A stretch of DNA of 64,000 nucleotides from Bacillus oleivorans (lineage in GTDB: Bacteria; Bacillota; Bacilli; Bacillales; JC228), in NCBI RefSeq assembly GCF_900207585.1, contig NZ_OAOP01000010.1, positions 124,001 through 188,000 on the forward strand, written 5' to 3'. Below, one piece after another: positions 41,378 to 50,844 of this stretch. Below the pieces are notes generated by a model. The model was not told where the DNA came from, made no database searches, and saw only the letters and a list, made by a program, of their open reading frames with translations. Every line of letters starts with the position of its first letter. The stretch's first letter is position 1. A program made the translations under genes and the position numbers.

Positions 41378-42582
41378 ATTATGATCTGATTATAATCGGA
41401 GCTGGTCCTGCAGGGATTAGTGCCGGCATCAAGGCTGCGGAGTATGGAGCAAAAGTAGTCATTGTAGATGAAAATCCGACAGCTGGAGGGAAATTGCTGG
41501 GACAGTTACATGAAGAGCCTAACCAAGGATGGTGGATTGGAAGGAAAGTCGCCGAAAGCATGGTCGATCATGCAAACAGATTAGGCATCACTTTCCTCCT
41601 AGAAAGAGAAGTGTGGGGGCTTTATCCCAAGTGGACGGTCAAATTAAATAAGGGAGAAGAATTAACTGGCCCATTTGTATTAATTGCGACCGGGGCTGCA
41701 GAAAAGGCCACTCCCATTCCAGGCTGGACACTCCCAGGGGTGATGGCCATAGGAGCAGCACAAGTGATCAATAATTATTATCGAGTAAGAACAGGGAAGA
41801 AGGTTGCGATTATTGGAATTAATCCCCTATCGTTTACGGTAGCACACGAATTGCAGCTGGCTGGAACAAATGTAGTGGGAATTTTTATTCCTCCTATCAA
41901 CGATTTTTCAGATGAAGCATCAAATCCAAAACAAATAATCTTTAGGCTTTCAAATTTAGCCCATCTTGCACCAAATTTCATGTTAAAAATCGCAGGGCAA
42001 ATGGCAAAAAATCCACTTATTCAGGTAATAGGTGCCCAATTTTTCCCATACAAAGGAGTTAAAATTTGGGATATCCCACTTCATTTAAGAAAAACCGTAG
42101 TAGAAATTCGAGGTTCGAACAAAGTGGAGCAGATTATAGTAAGAAAAATTAATCGAGATGGATTGGTTAAATCAGACAGCTTTGAAACGCTGGAAGTTGA
42201 TTGTGTCTGTATCTCTGGCGGTCTATATCCATTAGCTGAATTAGCATCATTAGCAGGCTGTAAATTTGCTTATATCGAAGAATTAGGCGGTCATGTACCG
42301 ATACATAGTGCTGAATTAGAAACGACTAGGGAAGGGATCTTTGTTGCAGGAAATATTATTGGGATTGAGGGGGCAAAAGTGGCTATGGCTCAAGGGGAGT
42401 TAGCCGGGCTTTCTATTTCTAATCGTTTAGGAAGAATTCATGACGCAAAATCTCTAATAAAGGAGGCACAAGATCAAGTTCAGGAAGTCAGGAGAAATGC
42501 ACTGATCAAATTCCTGCCAAGCATCGAACAAGGAAAAAGTAAAATGCATCAGTTATGGAATCAAAACGTGATAAATACTTGA
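41374..42582 (+). CDS. FAD/NAD-linked oxidoreductase subunit (HcnB-like)
   Basis: 402 residues. FAD-binding GAGPAGISAGIKAAEYGAKV near residue 8, ATGAAEKATPIPGWTLPGVM (typical of HcnB and sarcosine oxidase alpha), and GIFVAGNIIGIEGAKVAMAQGELAGL at the end. It lacks the C-terminal BFD domain that HcnB normally has; that domain is encoded separately at 40801. It accepts electrons from the catalytic subunit and hands them to the respiratory chain. Confidence 0.87.
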   Translation: MNYDLIIIGAGPAGISAGIKAAEYGAKVVIVDENPTAGGKLLGQLHEEPNQGWWIGRKVAESMVDHANRLGITFLLEREVWGLYPKWTVKLNKGEELTGPFVLIATGAAEKATPIPGWTLPGVMAIGAAQVINNYYRVRTGKKVAIIGINPLSFTVAHELQLAGTNVVGIFIPPINDFSDEASNPKQIIFRLSNLAHLAPNFMLKIAGQMAKNPLIQVIGAQFFPYKGVKIWDIPLHLRKTVVEIRGSNKVEQIIVRKINRDGLVKSDSFETLEVDCVCISGGLYPLAELASLAGCKFAYIEELGGHVPIHSAELETTREGIFVAGNIIGIEGAKVAMAQGELAGLSISNRLGRIHDAKSLIKEAQDQVQEVRRNALIKFLPSIEQGKSKMHQLWNQNVINT

Positions 42583-42604
42583 AAACCTAGGGGAAGTGAA
42601 CCAA

Positions 42605-43774
42605 TTGAGAACAGCCGATATTGTGATAATAGGCGGTGGTGTAATTGGAGCCTCTATTGCCTATCGTTTAGCCGATAGATCTAGAAAAGTGATTTTAGTA
42701 GAAAAAGGGGGAATAGGAGAACAAACATCTGGCTCTTGTGATAAAGGTATATACCTGCAATCTAAGAAACCAGGCATACATCTAGAATTAGCAAGAGCAA
42801 GCAGACAAATTTATGAAAATCTTGAAGAAGAATTAGGAATCCCAATTGAATTCCGAAAAGGAGGTGGAATGATTGTTATTGAGTCAGAAAAGCATTTAGA
42901 GTTTATGAAAAACTTTTCTGATAGGCAAAGAAAAGCAGGAATCGACATCAGATTTCTTGATCGAAATGAATCATTAAAGAGGCAGCCTTGTCTGTCTCCA
43001 GCTATCGTTGGTTCAACCTATAGTCCAGAAGATGCTGAAGTCAATCCATTACTGCTCAGTCAGGCTTTTACTCGGGCAGCAAAAGAAAAAGGGGCAGAAA
43101 TTAGGACACATACCGAGGTAAAGACGATAGACCAGCAACACGGAAAAATCGTCGGTATACAAACCACCAAAGACTATATCTCCACTGAGCTGGTTGTAAA
43201 TGCTGCAGGGCCATATGCACCTGCGATTGGAAAAATGGTCGGCGTAGAGATACCAATTAAGCCACGGCGAGGGGTCATTCTTATTTCTGAAAAAGCAGAA
43301 CCTATTGTAAACGGAAATATTCTTTGTGCTCAATACATAGCGGCGAAATATCTTTCGCAGTCGAATCTTGAAGAAGTGCCTCCTTACGGCATTGGACTTT
43401 CTTTAGGACAAACGGAAAGCGGAAATTTATTAATTGGCGGAAGCAGAGAATTTCAAGGGTTTAATAAAGCGGTTGACCCTAAAGTTCTTTCTGCAATAGC
43501 TAGACACGCTATTGGAATTGTTCCATCTATTAAAAAACTCCGAATCATCCGCTCTATGGCTGGATTTCGCCCCTATACGGAAGATGGTCTTCCCATTATT
43601 GATTTTGCACCAGCCATAAAAGGATTCCTGATCGCTGCTGGTCATGAGGGGGATGGCATTGCCCTTGCTCCTATCACAGGAATATTAGTTGCTGATTTAT
43701 TAGAAAAAAAGCGAAGGTATGAGGTTTTCTTAGAGAAGTTGACTCTCAGTCGATTTTTAACTAAAGGGGGGTAA
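42605..43774 (+). CDS. DadA-like FAD-dependent amine dehydrogenase, catalytic subunit
   Basis: 389 residues from TTG 42605 (AGGGGAAG 11 bases upstream; GTG 42596 is possible). FAD motif GGGVIGASIAYRLADR near the start; SGSCDKGIYLQSKKPG and EDAEVNPLLLSQAFTRAAKEKGAE; end FLIAAGHEGDGIALAPITG. This is the D-amino-acid/proline/sarcosine dehydrogenase (DAO) fold, the substrate-oxidising subunit. Candidates are L-proline, D-amino acids, hydroxyproline, opines or sarcosine. No hydrolase or deaminase neighbours narrow it further. Confidence 0.85.
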   Translation: MRTADIVIIGGGVIGASIAYRLADRSRKVILVEKGGIGEQTSGSCDKGIYLQSKKPGIHLELARASRQIYENLEEELGIPIEFRKGGGMIVIESEKHLEFMKNFSDRQRKAGIDIRFLDRNESLKRQPCLSPAIVGSTYSPEDAEVNPLLLSQAFTRAAKEKGAEIRTHTEVKTIDQQHGKIVGIQTTKDYISTELVVNAAGPYAPAIGKMVGVEIPIKPRRGVILISEKAEPIVNGNILCAQYIAAKYLSQSNLEEVPPYGIGLSLGQTESGNLLIGGSREFQGFNKAVDPKVLSAIARHAIGIVPSIKKLRIIRSMAGFRPYTEDGLPIIDFAPAIKGFLIAAGHEGDGIALAPITGILVADLLEKKRRYEVFLEKLTLSRFLTKGG

Positions 43775-43778
43775 TCAA

Positions 43779-45236
43779 TTGAATTTAGAAATATGGTTTT
43801 GGTTTTCTGCTATATTCATGAGCATATTTTTCATTGTGATGTCGTTTAAATTAAAGAAAATGGCAGATACAAGCTTTTCTCATTTTGCCATTGCAGGCGG
43901 GACGTTACCATTTTTTCTCATATTATTTACTGATATTGCCACCATCATGGGAGTAGGAAATTTTATTGGCCACTCGAGCAAAGGGTATGATGTAGGGTTT
44001 GCCAATATTCCGTTTGTTGTAGGTGAACAAGGTGCAAAAATTATCTTTGCTCTAGTTTTTGCCGGTTTCGCGGCACGGTTTACCTATCATTCAATCTCTG
44101 AGCTGATGGATGATCTCATTTTGCGTGATAAGGTATCTCGTGCACTCATTGGCTTGCTGACCGGTTCAATTATGATATCTTGGGTTGGCGGTCAAGGAAA
44201 AGGAATGGGGGATTTATTCGCGGTTTTTACAGGAACAGATCCAATTCCACTTATCATTATGTTTTCCGCGGTTTTCATCCTTTACACCATGGTTGGCGGG
44301 ATGTACTCTGTTGTATGGACTGAACTGATTCAAGGAGCTCTATTAATAGCTATTGCTATTTGGTTTTATGTGAAAGTATTTGCAAAAATTGACTTCAGTA
44401 TTGCCACTTTGAAAACGAAATTAGCTGAAGTAGATGCCGTTCATTTGGCAGAGTGGAATCTTTCTTTCGGGGAAGTGGCGACTTTATTTGTTACAGGAAC
44501 TTTCGGAATTCTTGCTGCACAAGTATATTGGCAGCGCTGTTTTGCGGCAAATAATCCAAAGTCAGCCAGTCGAGCCATGCTTTATAGCGGAATTATAGCC
44601 ATTATTTTTACATGTATCGCTACTGTTTCCGGAATGATTGTAAAGATTTATAACTCTAACCTCGATCCTAATCAAGCATTACCATGGTTAATAATGGAAG
44701 AAATGGGCCAATTTGTAGCACTCGCCTTCTTCATTCTCATTTTTTTAGCCGCGATTTCAAGTGCAGCCTCGTCTTTACACTCCGCAGCTACAATACTAAT
44801 TAATGACTTAATCATTCCATTTAATTCCAATAAAAATGATTCTTATTATGTAAAATTTACACGCTGGTGTATTCTCATTGTTGGGGTGGTTGCCGTAGGT
44901 GCAGCTCTTTGGGCGGAATCCATTATAAGTCTTTTCTCTCTAGCATACACAATGGCAGGTGGAGGAGTTGTACCGGTTCTGATCGTCGGATTATTATGGA
45001 AGCGGAAAAAACAGGATACCCACCAAATGGGATTGCAAAACAGTGGTGTATCTGTATGGGGCGGACGAATTGGATTAATTTCAGGATCAATTGGTTCACT
45101 CGTATTTGGCATATTATGGGGTGTCGCTATTTCTGTCGTATTAACGATCATATTTTCGTTATTACTGCCAACTAATCGTGAAATGGATCTAACCAATATA
45201 AAAAATACGGTATCTGCTGATACCGAGAATGTATAA
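43779..45236 (+). CDS. Sodium:solute symporter
   Basis: 485 residues, about 12-13 membrane segments of the SSS family (PutP/PanF-like). Key blocks: GGTLPFFLILFTDIATIMGVGNFIGHSSKGY (first unwound helix), ISWVGGQGKGMGDLFAVF, FFILIFLAAISSAASSLHSAATILINDL (Na-binding helix with Ser/Ser) and AYTMAGGGVVPVLIVGLLWKRKK. TTG 43779 with GGGGGTAATC upstream, just five bases after the dehydrogenase stop. It probably imports the substrate oxidised by the enzyme encoded upstream; proline-type substrates would fit the family. Confidence 0.9.
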   Translation: MNLEIWFWFSAIFMSIFFIVMSFKLKKMADTSFSHFAIAGGTLPFFLILFTDIATIMGVGNFIGHSSKGYDVGFANIPFVVGEQGAKIIFALVFAGFAARFTYHSISELMDDLILRDKVSRALIGLLTGSIMISWVGGQGKGMGDLFAVFTGTDPIPLIIMFSAVFILYTMVGGMYSVVWTELIQGALLIAIAIWFYVKVFAKIDFSIATLKTKLAEVDAVHLAEWNLSFGEVATLFVTGTFGILAAQVYWQRCFAANNPKSASRAMLYSGIIAIIFTCIATVSGMIVKIYNSNLDPNQALPWLIMEEMGQFVALAFFILIFLAAISSAASSLHSAATILINDLIIPFNSNKNDSYYVKFTRWCILIVGVVAVGAALWAESIISLFSLAYTMAGGGVVPVLIVGLLWKRKKQDTHQMGLQNSGVSVWGGRIGLISGSIGSLVFGILWGVAISVVLTIIFSLLLPTNREMDLTNIKNTVSADTENV

Positions 45237-45269
45237 GATGTTGATTGAAACACTATAAGTAAAGTCTTG

Positions 45270-45319
45270 ACAGAGAAGGGTATTAGAAAAATCGAGTTAC
45301 CCTTTTCTGTCCTTTTTTA
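45270..45319 (+). terminator. Terminator after symporter gene
   Basis: ACAGAGAAGGGTA / TACCCTTTTCTGT stem followed by CCTTTTTT; lies just before the end of sspO. Confidence 0.85.
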
Positions 45320-45333
45320 CATAGAAAAGTTTA

Positions 45334-45483
45334 TTATTGATTCTTCTTTCTCTTCTTATTAAATTGCTTTTGTTCTTCTGTTAATGGTTCATTGGAGAGT
45401 TCTTCGTTATAACCTGCACCTTTTCCTTGCGCTTTTGCGGCGTTCATACCTGGTCTAACATGGTTTGCTCTGCGTTTTGCCAT
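45334..45483 (-). CDS. sspO: Small acid-soluble spore protein O
   Basis: 49 residues: [27 protein letters not shown] then [16 protein letters not shown], matching SspO (CotK) of B. subtilis. ATG 45483 with AGGAGGTG eight bases upstream; the frame extends 33 codons further without support. In B. subtilis it stands directly upstream of citB on the other strand and is cotranscribed with sspP. Here the citB neighbourhood is kept, but sspP is 5.2 kb away behind the dehydrogenase cluster. Confidence 0.93.
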   Translation of the reverse strand: MAKRRANHVRPGMNAAKAQGKGAGYNEELSNEPLTEEQKQFNKKRKKNQ

Positions 45484-45623
45484 CGCTTTACACCTCCTGT
45501 TACACTTAGTTTTACCCGTAATATCCATGGCTACAGTATCTAAAAAGTGGATGGATTTCCAGAGGGGATTTGGCTCGGACAAGATGACGCGGGCAGAAAA
45601 AAGGAATCAGACAGATATCTATG

Positions 45624-45740
45624 ATAAGATAAGCTTATTAGAAACTATAACTTTATCGATATTTACTTATATTTAAGGTTGTATTAAGATATTAAATGGA
45701 AAAGTCGCAAATTGTAACTTTTCGACAATTACGTTAAACT
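45624..45740 (+). promoter_or_regulatory. citB promoter region with possible CcpC dyad
   Basis: TTGTAA (45712-45717), 17 bases, TAAACT (45735-45740) is a plausible sigma-A promoter. ATAAGATAAGCTTAT (45624-45638) has the ATAA-N7-TTAT form bound by CcpC, the citrate-responsive repressor of citB. It lies near -116 from the expected start, further than the -66 site of B. subtilis, so the assignment is tentative. Confidence 0.35.
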
Positions 45741-45772
45741 ATTAACGGATTTTGTACAGAGGGGGAAATACA

Positions 45773-48484
45773 ATGGCGAAACATGATGTTTTTAATGCCC
45801 GTTCTTCTTTTGAATTGAATGGCAAAAACTATCACTACTATCGTCTTGCAGCTCTTGAAGAAGCGGGTGTTGGTAATGTCTCTAAGCTGCCTTTTTCAAT
45901 TAGAGTGTTACTTGAATCTGTGTTACGTCAAGTTGATGGACGTGTTATTACAAAAGAGCATGTTGAAAACTTAACAAAATGGGGAACTGACGAGCAAAAA
46001 GACGTGGATGTTCCTTTTAAACCATCTCGTGTCATTCTACAAGACTTTACAGGCGTTCCAGCAGTAGTAGACTTAGCATCTCTTCGTAAAGCAATGGCTG
46101 ACCTAGGTGGCAATCCTGATCAAATTAATCCTGAAATTCCGGTTGACTTGGTCATTGACCACTCCGTTCAAGTTGATAAATTTGGTACGCCAGATGCGTT
46201 AAAAGTCAACATGGATCTTGAATTTGAACGTAACGCTGAACGTTATCAATTCTTAAGCTGGGCGAAGAAAGCGTTTAACAACTACCAAGCCGTTCCGCCA
46301 GCTACGGGGATCGTTCACCAGGTAAACCTTGAATACTTAGCTAATGTTGTACATGCAGTTGAAAATGCAGACGGTGAAGTTGAAACCTACCCAGATACAC
46401 TGGTTGGTACTGACTCCCATACGACTATGATCAACGGTATCGGTGTTCTTGGATGGGGTGTTGGCGGTATTGAAGCTGAAGCAGGAATGCTTGGACAGCC
46501 TTCATACTTCCCAGTTCCTGAAGTAGTCGGTGTTAAATTCACTGGCGAACTTCCAAACGGTGCAACTGCAACTGACCTTGCACTTAAAGTAACTCAAGTT
46601 TTACGTCAGCATGGGGTTGTAGGCAAATTCGTTGAATACTTTGGACCAGGCGTATCTACTTTACCGCTTGCAGACAGAGCAACGATTGCCAATATGGCAC
46701 CTGAATACGGAGCAACTTGCGGATTCTTCCCAGTTGACGGCGAAGCATTGGAATATCTTCGTTTAACAGGACGCAGTGAAGAACAAGTTCAGCTTGTTGA
46801 AAAATACTGCAAAGAAAATGGCTTATTCTTCACACCAGATGCAGAACCAACTTATACCACTGTAATTGAAGTGAACTTATCTGAAATTGAAGCAAATCTT
46901 TCTGGTCCTAAGCGCCCTCAAGATTTAATTCCGCTTTCAGCAATGAAAGAATCCTTTAACAAAGCTCTTGCAGCTCCAGCTGGCAACCAGGGCTTTGGTC
47001 TAGGCGCAGATGAAGTGAACAAAGAGATTACGGTTAAGTTTGAAACTGGGGAAGAAGTTAATATGAAGACAGGTGCAGTAGCGATTGCCGCTATTACAAG
47101 CTGTACCAATACTTCTAACCCTTACGTTATGTTAGGTGCGGGTCTTGTTGCGAAAAAAGCTGTTGAAAAAGGCTTAGAAGTTCCTAAATACGTAAAAACA
47201 TCTTTAGCACCAGGATCTAAGGTTGTTACTGGTTACCTTAACGATTCAGGCTTGCTTCCATACCTTGAACAACTTGGCTTTAACCTTGTTGGTTATGGTT
47301 GTACAACATGTATCGGTAACTCAGGACCACTTGCTCCTGAAATTGAAAAAGCAATTGCTGAAAATGACCTTCTTGTTACATCTGTATTATCAGGTAACCG
47401 TAATTTTGAAGGACGGATTCATCCATTAGTAAAAGGTAACTACCTTGCATCTCCACCGCTAGTTGTGGCGTATGCACTTGCAGGCACAGTAGATATTGAC
47501 TTGCAAAACGATCCAATAGGTAAAGACAAAGATGGTAACAATGTATTCTTTAAAGACATCTGGCCTTCTTCTGAAGAAGTGAAAGAAGCTGTTAAGAAAA
47601 CCGTTACTCCTGAATTGTTCCGTCGTGAATACAAGCGTGTATTTGATGACAACGAGCGCTGGAATGCAATCGAAACTAGCGATGAGCCACTTTACACTTG
47701 GGATGAGAATTCTACTTATATCGCAAACCCTCCATTCTTTGAAGGGCTTTCCAAAGAACCAGGTGAAGTAAAACCTCTTGGCGGCATGCGTGTAGTAGGT
47801 AAATTCGGTGACTCTGTAACAACTGACCATATTTCTCCTGCTGGAGCAATCGGTAAAGATACACCAGCTGGTAAATACTTGCGTGAAAAAGGCGTTGAAA
47901 TCAGAGATTTCAACTCTTACGGATCTCGTCGCGGTAACCACGAAGTTATGATGCGCGGTACATTTGCAAACATCCGTATCAAAAACCAAATTGCTCCTGG
48001 CACAGAAGGCGGTTACACGACTTACTGGCCAACTGGCGAAGTGATGTCTATCTATGATGCTTGTATGAAATATAAGCAAGATGGTACAGGACTAGTTGTT
48101 CTTGCTGGTAAAGATTACGGTATGGGATCTTCCCGTGACTGGGCTGCCAAAGGTACAAACCTGCTTGGCATCAAGACAGTTATTGCTGAAAGCTTCGAGC
48201 GTATTCACCGTTCAAACCTTGTATTAATGGGTGTTCTTCCACTTCAATTCAAGGAAGGCGAAAACGCTGAAACTCTTGGCTTAACTGGTAAAGAGACGAT
48301 CGATGTGCAAATCGATGAAAACGTAAAACCACGTGATATTGTAAAAGTTACAGCTACAGATGAAGCAGGAAACAAGAAAGAATTTGAAGTATTGGTTCGT
48401 TTCGATTCTGAAGTTGAAATCGACTACTACCGCCATGGCGGTATTCTGCAAATGGTATTACGTAATAAGCTTTTAGGAGCTTAA
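45773..48484 (+). CDS. citB: Aconitate hydratase (aconitase)
   Basis: 903 residues from ATG 45773 (GAGGGGG upstream). Interconverts citrate and isocitrate in the citric acid cycle; in Bacillus it also binds RNA when iron is low. The [4Fe-4S] cluster ligands are Cys444 (SCTNTSNP) and Cys510/Cys513 ([11 protein letters not shown]), with the same spacing as in animal IRP1. Substrate-binding motifs [13 protein letters not shown]-like ([13 protein letters not shown]), DSHTTM and the swivel domain [10 protein letters not shown] are intact. Single gene with a strong terminator. Confidence 0.97.
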   Translation: MAKHDVFNARSSFELNGKNYHYYRLAALEEAGVGNVSKLPFSIRVLLESVLRQVDGRVITKEHVENLTKWGTDEQKDVDVPFKPSRVILQDFTGVPAVVDLASLRKAMADLGGNPDQINPEIPVDLVIDHSVQVDKFGTPDALKVNMDLEFERNAERYQFLSWAKKAFNNYQAVPPATGIVHQVNLEYLANVVHAVENADGEVETYPDTLVGTDSHTTMINGIGVLGWGVGGIEAEAGMLGQPSYFPVPEVVGVKFTGELPNGATATDLALKVTQVLRQHGVVGKFVEYFGPGVSTLPLADRATIANMAPEYGATCGFFPVDGEALEYLRLTGRSEEQVQLVEKYCKENGLFFTPDAEPTYTTVIEVNLSEIEANLSGPKRPQDLIPLSAMKESFNKALAAPAGNQGFGLGADEVNKEITVKFETGEEVNMKTGAVAIAAITSCTNTSNPYVMLGAGLVAKKAVEKGLEVPKYVKTSLAPGSKVVTGYLNDSGLLPYLEQLGFNLVGYGCTTCIGNSGPLAPEIEKAIAENDLLVTSVLSGNRNFEGRIHPLVKGNYLASPPLVVAYALAGTVDIDLQNDPIGKDKDGNNVFFKDIWPSSEEVKEAVKKTVTPELFRREYKRVFDDNERWNAIETSDEPLYTWDENSTYIANPPFFEGLSKEPGEVKPLGGMRVVGKFGDSVTTDHISPAGAIGKDTPAGKYLREKGVEIRDFNSYGSRRGNHEVMMRGTFANIRIKNQIAPGTEGGYTTYWPTGEVMSIYDACMKYKQDGTGLVVLAGKDYGMGSSRDWAAKGTNLLGIKTVIAESFERIHRSNLVLMGVLPLQFKEGENAETLGLTGKETIDVQIDENVKPRDIVKVTATDEAGNKKEFEVLVRFDSEVEIDYYRHGGILQMVLRNKLLGA

Positions 48485-48492
48485 GATGAATT

Positions 48493-48526
48493 AAAACCCC
48501 GTGACTGTCTAGTGCGGGGTTTTTTG
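48493..48526 (+). terminator. Terminator after citB
   Basis: AAAACCCCG / CGGGGTTTT stem and a T run. Confidence 0.93.
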
Positions 48527-48657
48527 TGTTTTTGGAGGCGGTGGATTTGGTAGAGGAGGATGAGTTTAGTGCTCTAAAGGACTAATCTCTGGCTTTCAAC
48601 TCTGGTTAGGTCTAATAGAAGGGTTCTAAAGAATTTTTGATTGCCTCATGGCAGCGA

Positions 48658-48967
48658 TTTGGTCGTTAAGAGGCATGCTAAGTGACTTTTTTGTTTAATA
48701 ACGCTGGATTCGGTCGTTTAGAGGCTTGCTAAGTGACATTTTTTGTTTCACTCCGCTGCATTTGGTCGTTTAAAGGCTTGCTAAGTGACATTTTTTGTTT
48801 CACTCCGCTGCATTTGGTCGTTTAAAGGCTTGCTAAGTGACATTTTTTGTTTCACTCCGCTGCATTTGGTCGTTTAAAAGCTTGCTAATTAACCTTTTTC
48901 GCTACACACAGTCAATTTGGTCTTTAGATTCTTCCCAAGTGACCTTTCTACGTCACACACCGTTCAT
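48658..48967. repeat. Tandem repeat, 51-52 bases, six units
   Basis: Units start with TTTGGTCGTT at 48658, 48709, 48761, 48813, 48865 and a diverged one at 48916. The inner units (48761-48864) are almost identical, with TTAAAGGCTTGCTAAGTGAC and CACTCCGCTGCA. There are no unique spacers. The end units are decayed, as expected of an old tract with recent inner duplication. It fills most of the 580-base gap after citB. Confidence 0.92.
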
Positions 48968-49067
48968 AAACCCAAAAATTCAACCAAAGTACACAACTGA
49001 AACTGGAAACAGCCCCATCCTTTCATGTAAGATGAATTATATAAACCTTATTACAAGGAGTTTAGAA

Positions 49068-49478
49068 ATGGGAGACATCCAAATCGGGCCATTTATTATG
49101 TCTTCACTTATGTTATCACTGCTGTTTTCGATTTTTGTGGCATACATAATCAGCGGACAATCCGTAAAACGCGATCCGCTGATAAAAAAGCAATGGCAAG
49201 ATGCCGTGTTCAACAGTGTTTTTCTTTTTGTCCTTATTTACAAGGGAAGCATTGCACTATTCCGGCCAGTCCTTCTTTTTGAAAATCCAAAAGCACTTTT
49301 ATTTTTTAATGGCGGGCAAAAAGGAATGTTTCTTGCGATTATTGTTATTGTTATATATCTTTATGTGAAGATTAAAAAAGAAAAGTGGAAGATTGAGAAA
49401 ATTTATCCAGCCATTGTAAGCGGCTCCCTATCATTTACGATTTCATTATTTTGCTGTTACTTAGTTTTACTGCTATAA
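49068..49478 (+). CDS. Membrane protein next to YneN
   Basis: 136 residues from ATG 49068 (AAGGAG eight bases upstream). The longer open frame from 48837 reads through tandem repeats and is wrong. Four hydrophobic segments; the start GDIQIGPFIMSSLMLSLLFSIFVAYIISG has a faint likeness to the first helix of prolipoprotein diacylglyceryl transferase, but catalytic residues are absent. It stands 25 bases before a thioredoxin-like gene, so it may be its membrane partner. Function unknown. Confidence 0.7.
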   Translation: MGDIQIGPFIMSSLMLSLLFSIFVAYIISGQSVKRDPLIKKQWQDAVFNSVFLFVLIYKGSIALFRPVLLFENPKALLFFNGGQKGMFLAIIVIVIYLYVKIKKEKWKIEKIYPAIVSGSLSFTISLFCCYLVLLL

Positions 49479-49503
49479 ATCACGCTTTTTAGGAGGTAGC
49501 ACC

Positions 49504-50022
49504 TTGGTTAAAAAAGTAATCGCTATTGTGACACTTGTAGCTCTTTGTACTGTTGCGATCGTCCAAGCAATAGAAAAAGAACAAATGGACCGGATGCCCG
49601 GGTTAAAAATTGGAACGGAAGCTCCTGATTTTACCTTGGAAACATTAAATGGAGATATAGTGAGTTTATCTGATTATAGAGGAAAAAAAGTGCTTCTTAA
49701 TTTTTGGGCTACCTGGTGTGAACCATGTAAAGCTGAAATGCCGGAAATGCAGAAATACTATGATGAACATAAAGATGGAAATATGGAAATATTAGCGGTT
49801 AATATTGACCCGCTTAATAATGTAAAGGGATTTGTTGAAGAACTCGGTCTGACTTTTCCAATCCTCTTAGACCCGATTAAAACAAAAGGGGATGCGGTCA
49901 ACGAGATTTATCAGACACTTGTAATTCCGACAACCTATATTATTGACGAAGAAGGCAAAATTGAGGCAAAGTATACTTCAACTATGACATTAGATGTGAT
50001 CGAAGATTTAATGGGAGAGTAG
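49504..50022 (+). CDS. yneN: Membrane-anchored thioredoxin-like protein (YneN/ResA type)
   Basis: 172 residues. A single N-terminal membrane anchor (VIAIVTLVALCTVAIVQAI) leads to an extracellular TlpA/ResA-like thioredoxin domain with the redox pair in FWATWCEPCKAEMPEM, GVVPT-type cis-proline in VIPTTYIID. It reduces or oxidises disulfides outside the membrane. TTG 49504 with AGGAGG upstream. Position between citB and sspN is that of B. subtilis yneN. Confidence 0.88.
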   Translation: MVKKVIAIVTLVALCTVAIVQAIEKEQMDRMPGLKIGTEAPDFTLETLNGDIVSLSDYRGKKVLLNFWATWCEPCKAEMPEMQKYYDEHKDGNMEILAVNIDPLNNVKGFVEELGLTFPILLDPIKTKGDAVNEIYQTLVIPTTYIIDEEGKIEAKYTSTMTLDVIEDLMGE

Positions 50023-50181
50023 GTGCAGATTTGCTCTCCTTTTTACATGTCCAATAACCTATCTGACTTGTACAACTGAAACATCTATACTATTTAAATT
50101 AAATTTTCAAAAAGTTGTCATAATTGCAATCGTTTTCGTCAAGACTAAATGATAAGATAGAAGAAAGGAAGGTGACATGTG

Positions 50182-50313
50182 ATGAGAAGACCTAGAAAGC
50201 GTTCCTTTTCAGAGCTCGTCCAGGAAAATAAACAGGCTTTATTAAAAGATGAACAGGCATTAGAAAAACTTGAACAAAGATTAGAACAAAAACATTTAAA
50301 AAAAGCCGAATAA
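50182..50313 (+). CDS. FbpB-family small basic protein
   Basis: 43 residues: MRRPRKRSFSELVQENKQAL then KDEQALEKLEQRLEQKHLKK. Matches the small basic protein family of FbpB (in B. subtilis a Fur-controlled helper of the FsrA iron-sparing RNA), as I recall it. GGAAGGTGA stands upstream of ATG 50182. No clear Fur box is visible in front, so control by iron is unproven. Basic N-terminus plus a charged helix suggests RNA contact. Too short for usual callers. Confidence 0.7.
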   Translation: MRRPRKRSFSELVQENKQALLKDEQALEKLEQRLEQKHLKKAE

Positions 50314-50375
50314 AGGTTTTTCCACTAATATCTCTTCTTCACATGTAAAAACTAAAGTGGAGGAGGGATATTTTA

Positions 50376-50519
50376 ATGAGTAATCCGAAAAAGAACCGTG
50401 AGCATTTTCAACCAAACCATATCGGAACGCAATCGCGCGGATTTGGAGGCAATAAGGGCAAGAAAATGCAAGACAAGAGCGGAGAACATGCTCAAGTTAT
50501 ACAGACAAAAGGTGAATAG
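50376..50519 (+). CDS. sspN: Small acid-soluble spore protein N
   Basis: 47 residues beginning [19 protein letters not shown] and ending [10 protein letters not shown], agreeing with SspN of B. subtilis (…KKN…P.HLGT…NKGEKM…IMQTKGE). GGAGGAGGG stands before ATG. In B. subtilis sspN and tlp form one forespore operon; here tlp follows by 87 bases. A minor spore protein with no known essential role. Confidence 0.88.
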   Translation: MSNPKKNREHFQPNHIGTQSRGFGGNKGKKMQDKSGEHAQVIQTKGE

Positions 50520-50606
50520 AACCGATACCATGCTTTACCTCCATTAAAGTGCCTCACTTTTGAACAAACTAAGTTCGAATCTTCAACAAAGAGGAGGATT
50601 TAAAGC

Positions 50607-50828
50607 ATGAATCACCGAAAACCACATCCGGATGACCGCAGTGATAACGTAGAGAAGCTTCAATCCATGGTTCAGAATACCATTGAAAATATCGAAGAAG
50701 CTGAAGCTTCTATGGAGTTTAGTTCTGGAGAACAGCGGAAACAAATCGAAGAAAAGAATGAAAGAAGACGGGAAAGCATTGCTGCGTTTCGTGAGGAAAT
50801 AAAGAACGAAGCGAACGCACAAAAGTAA
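50607..50828 (+). CDS. tlp: Small acid-soluble spore protein Tlp
   Basis: 73 residues. HRKPHPDDRSDNVEKLQSM and VQNTIENIEEAEASMEFSS are the Tlp signature (PNPDDRSDNVEKLQ… in relatives); the rest is a highly charged helix. AGAGGAGG before ATG. Made in the forespore and probably cotranscribed with sspN. Despite the name ('thioredoxin-like protein') it has no cysteine pair. Confidence 0.92.
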   Translation: MNHRKPHPDDRSDNVEKLQSMVQNTIENIEEAEASMEFSSGEQRKQIEEKNERRRESIAAFREEIKNEANAQK

Positions 50829-50844
50829 AAACGGTATACACGTA

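Noticed and set aside
47459-48079. 206-codon minus-strand frame inside citB
   Set aside because: Shadow produced by codon bias of the highly expressed citB gene.
48658-48967. Possible CRISPR array
   Set aside because: Units follow each other without unique spacers and no cas gene is near.
48837-49067. N-terminal extension of the membrane protein at 49068
   Set aside because: It translates tandem repeat DNA; the ribosome binding site is at 49068.
50100-50180. Possible Fur box before the FbpB-like gene
   Set aside because: No stretch reaches a convincing match to the 19-base Fur consensus.
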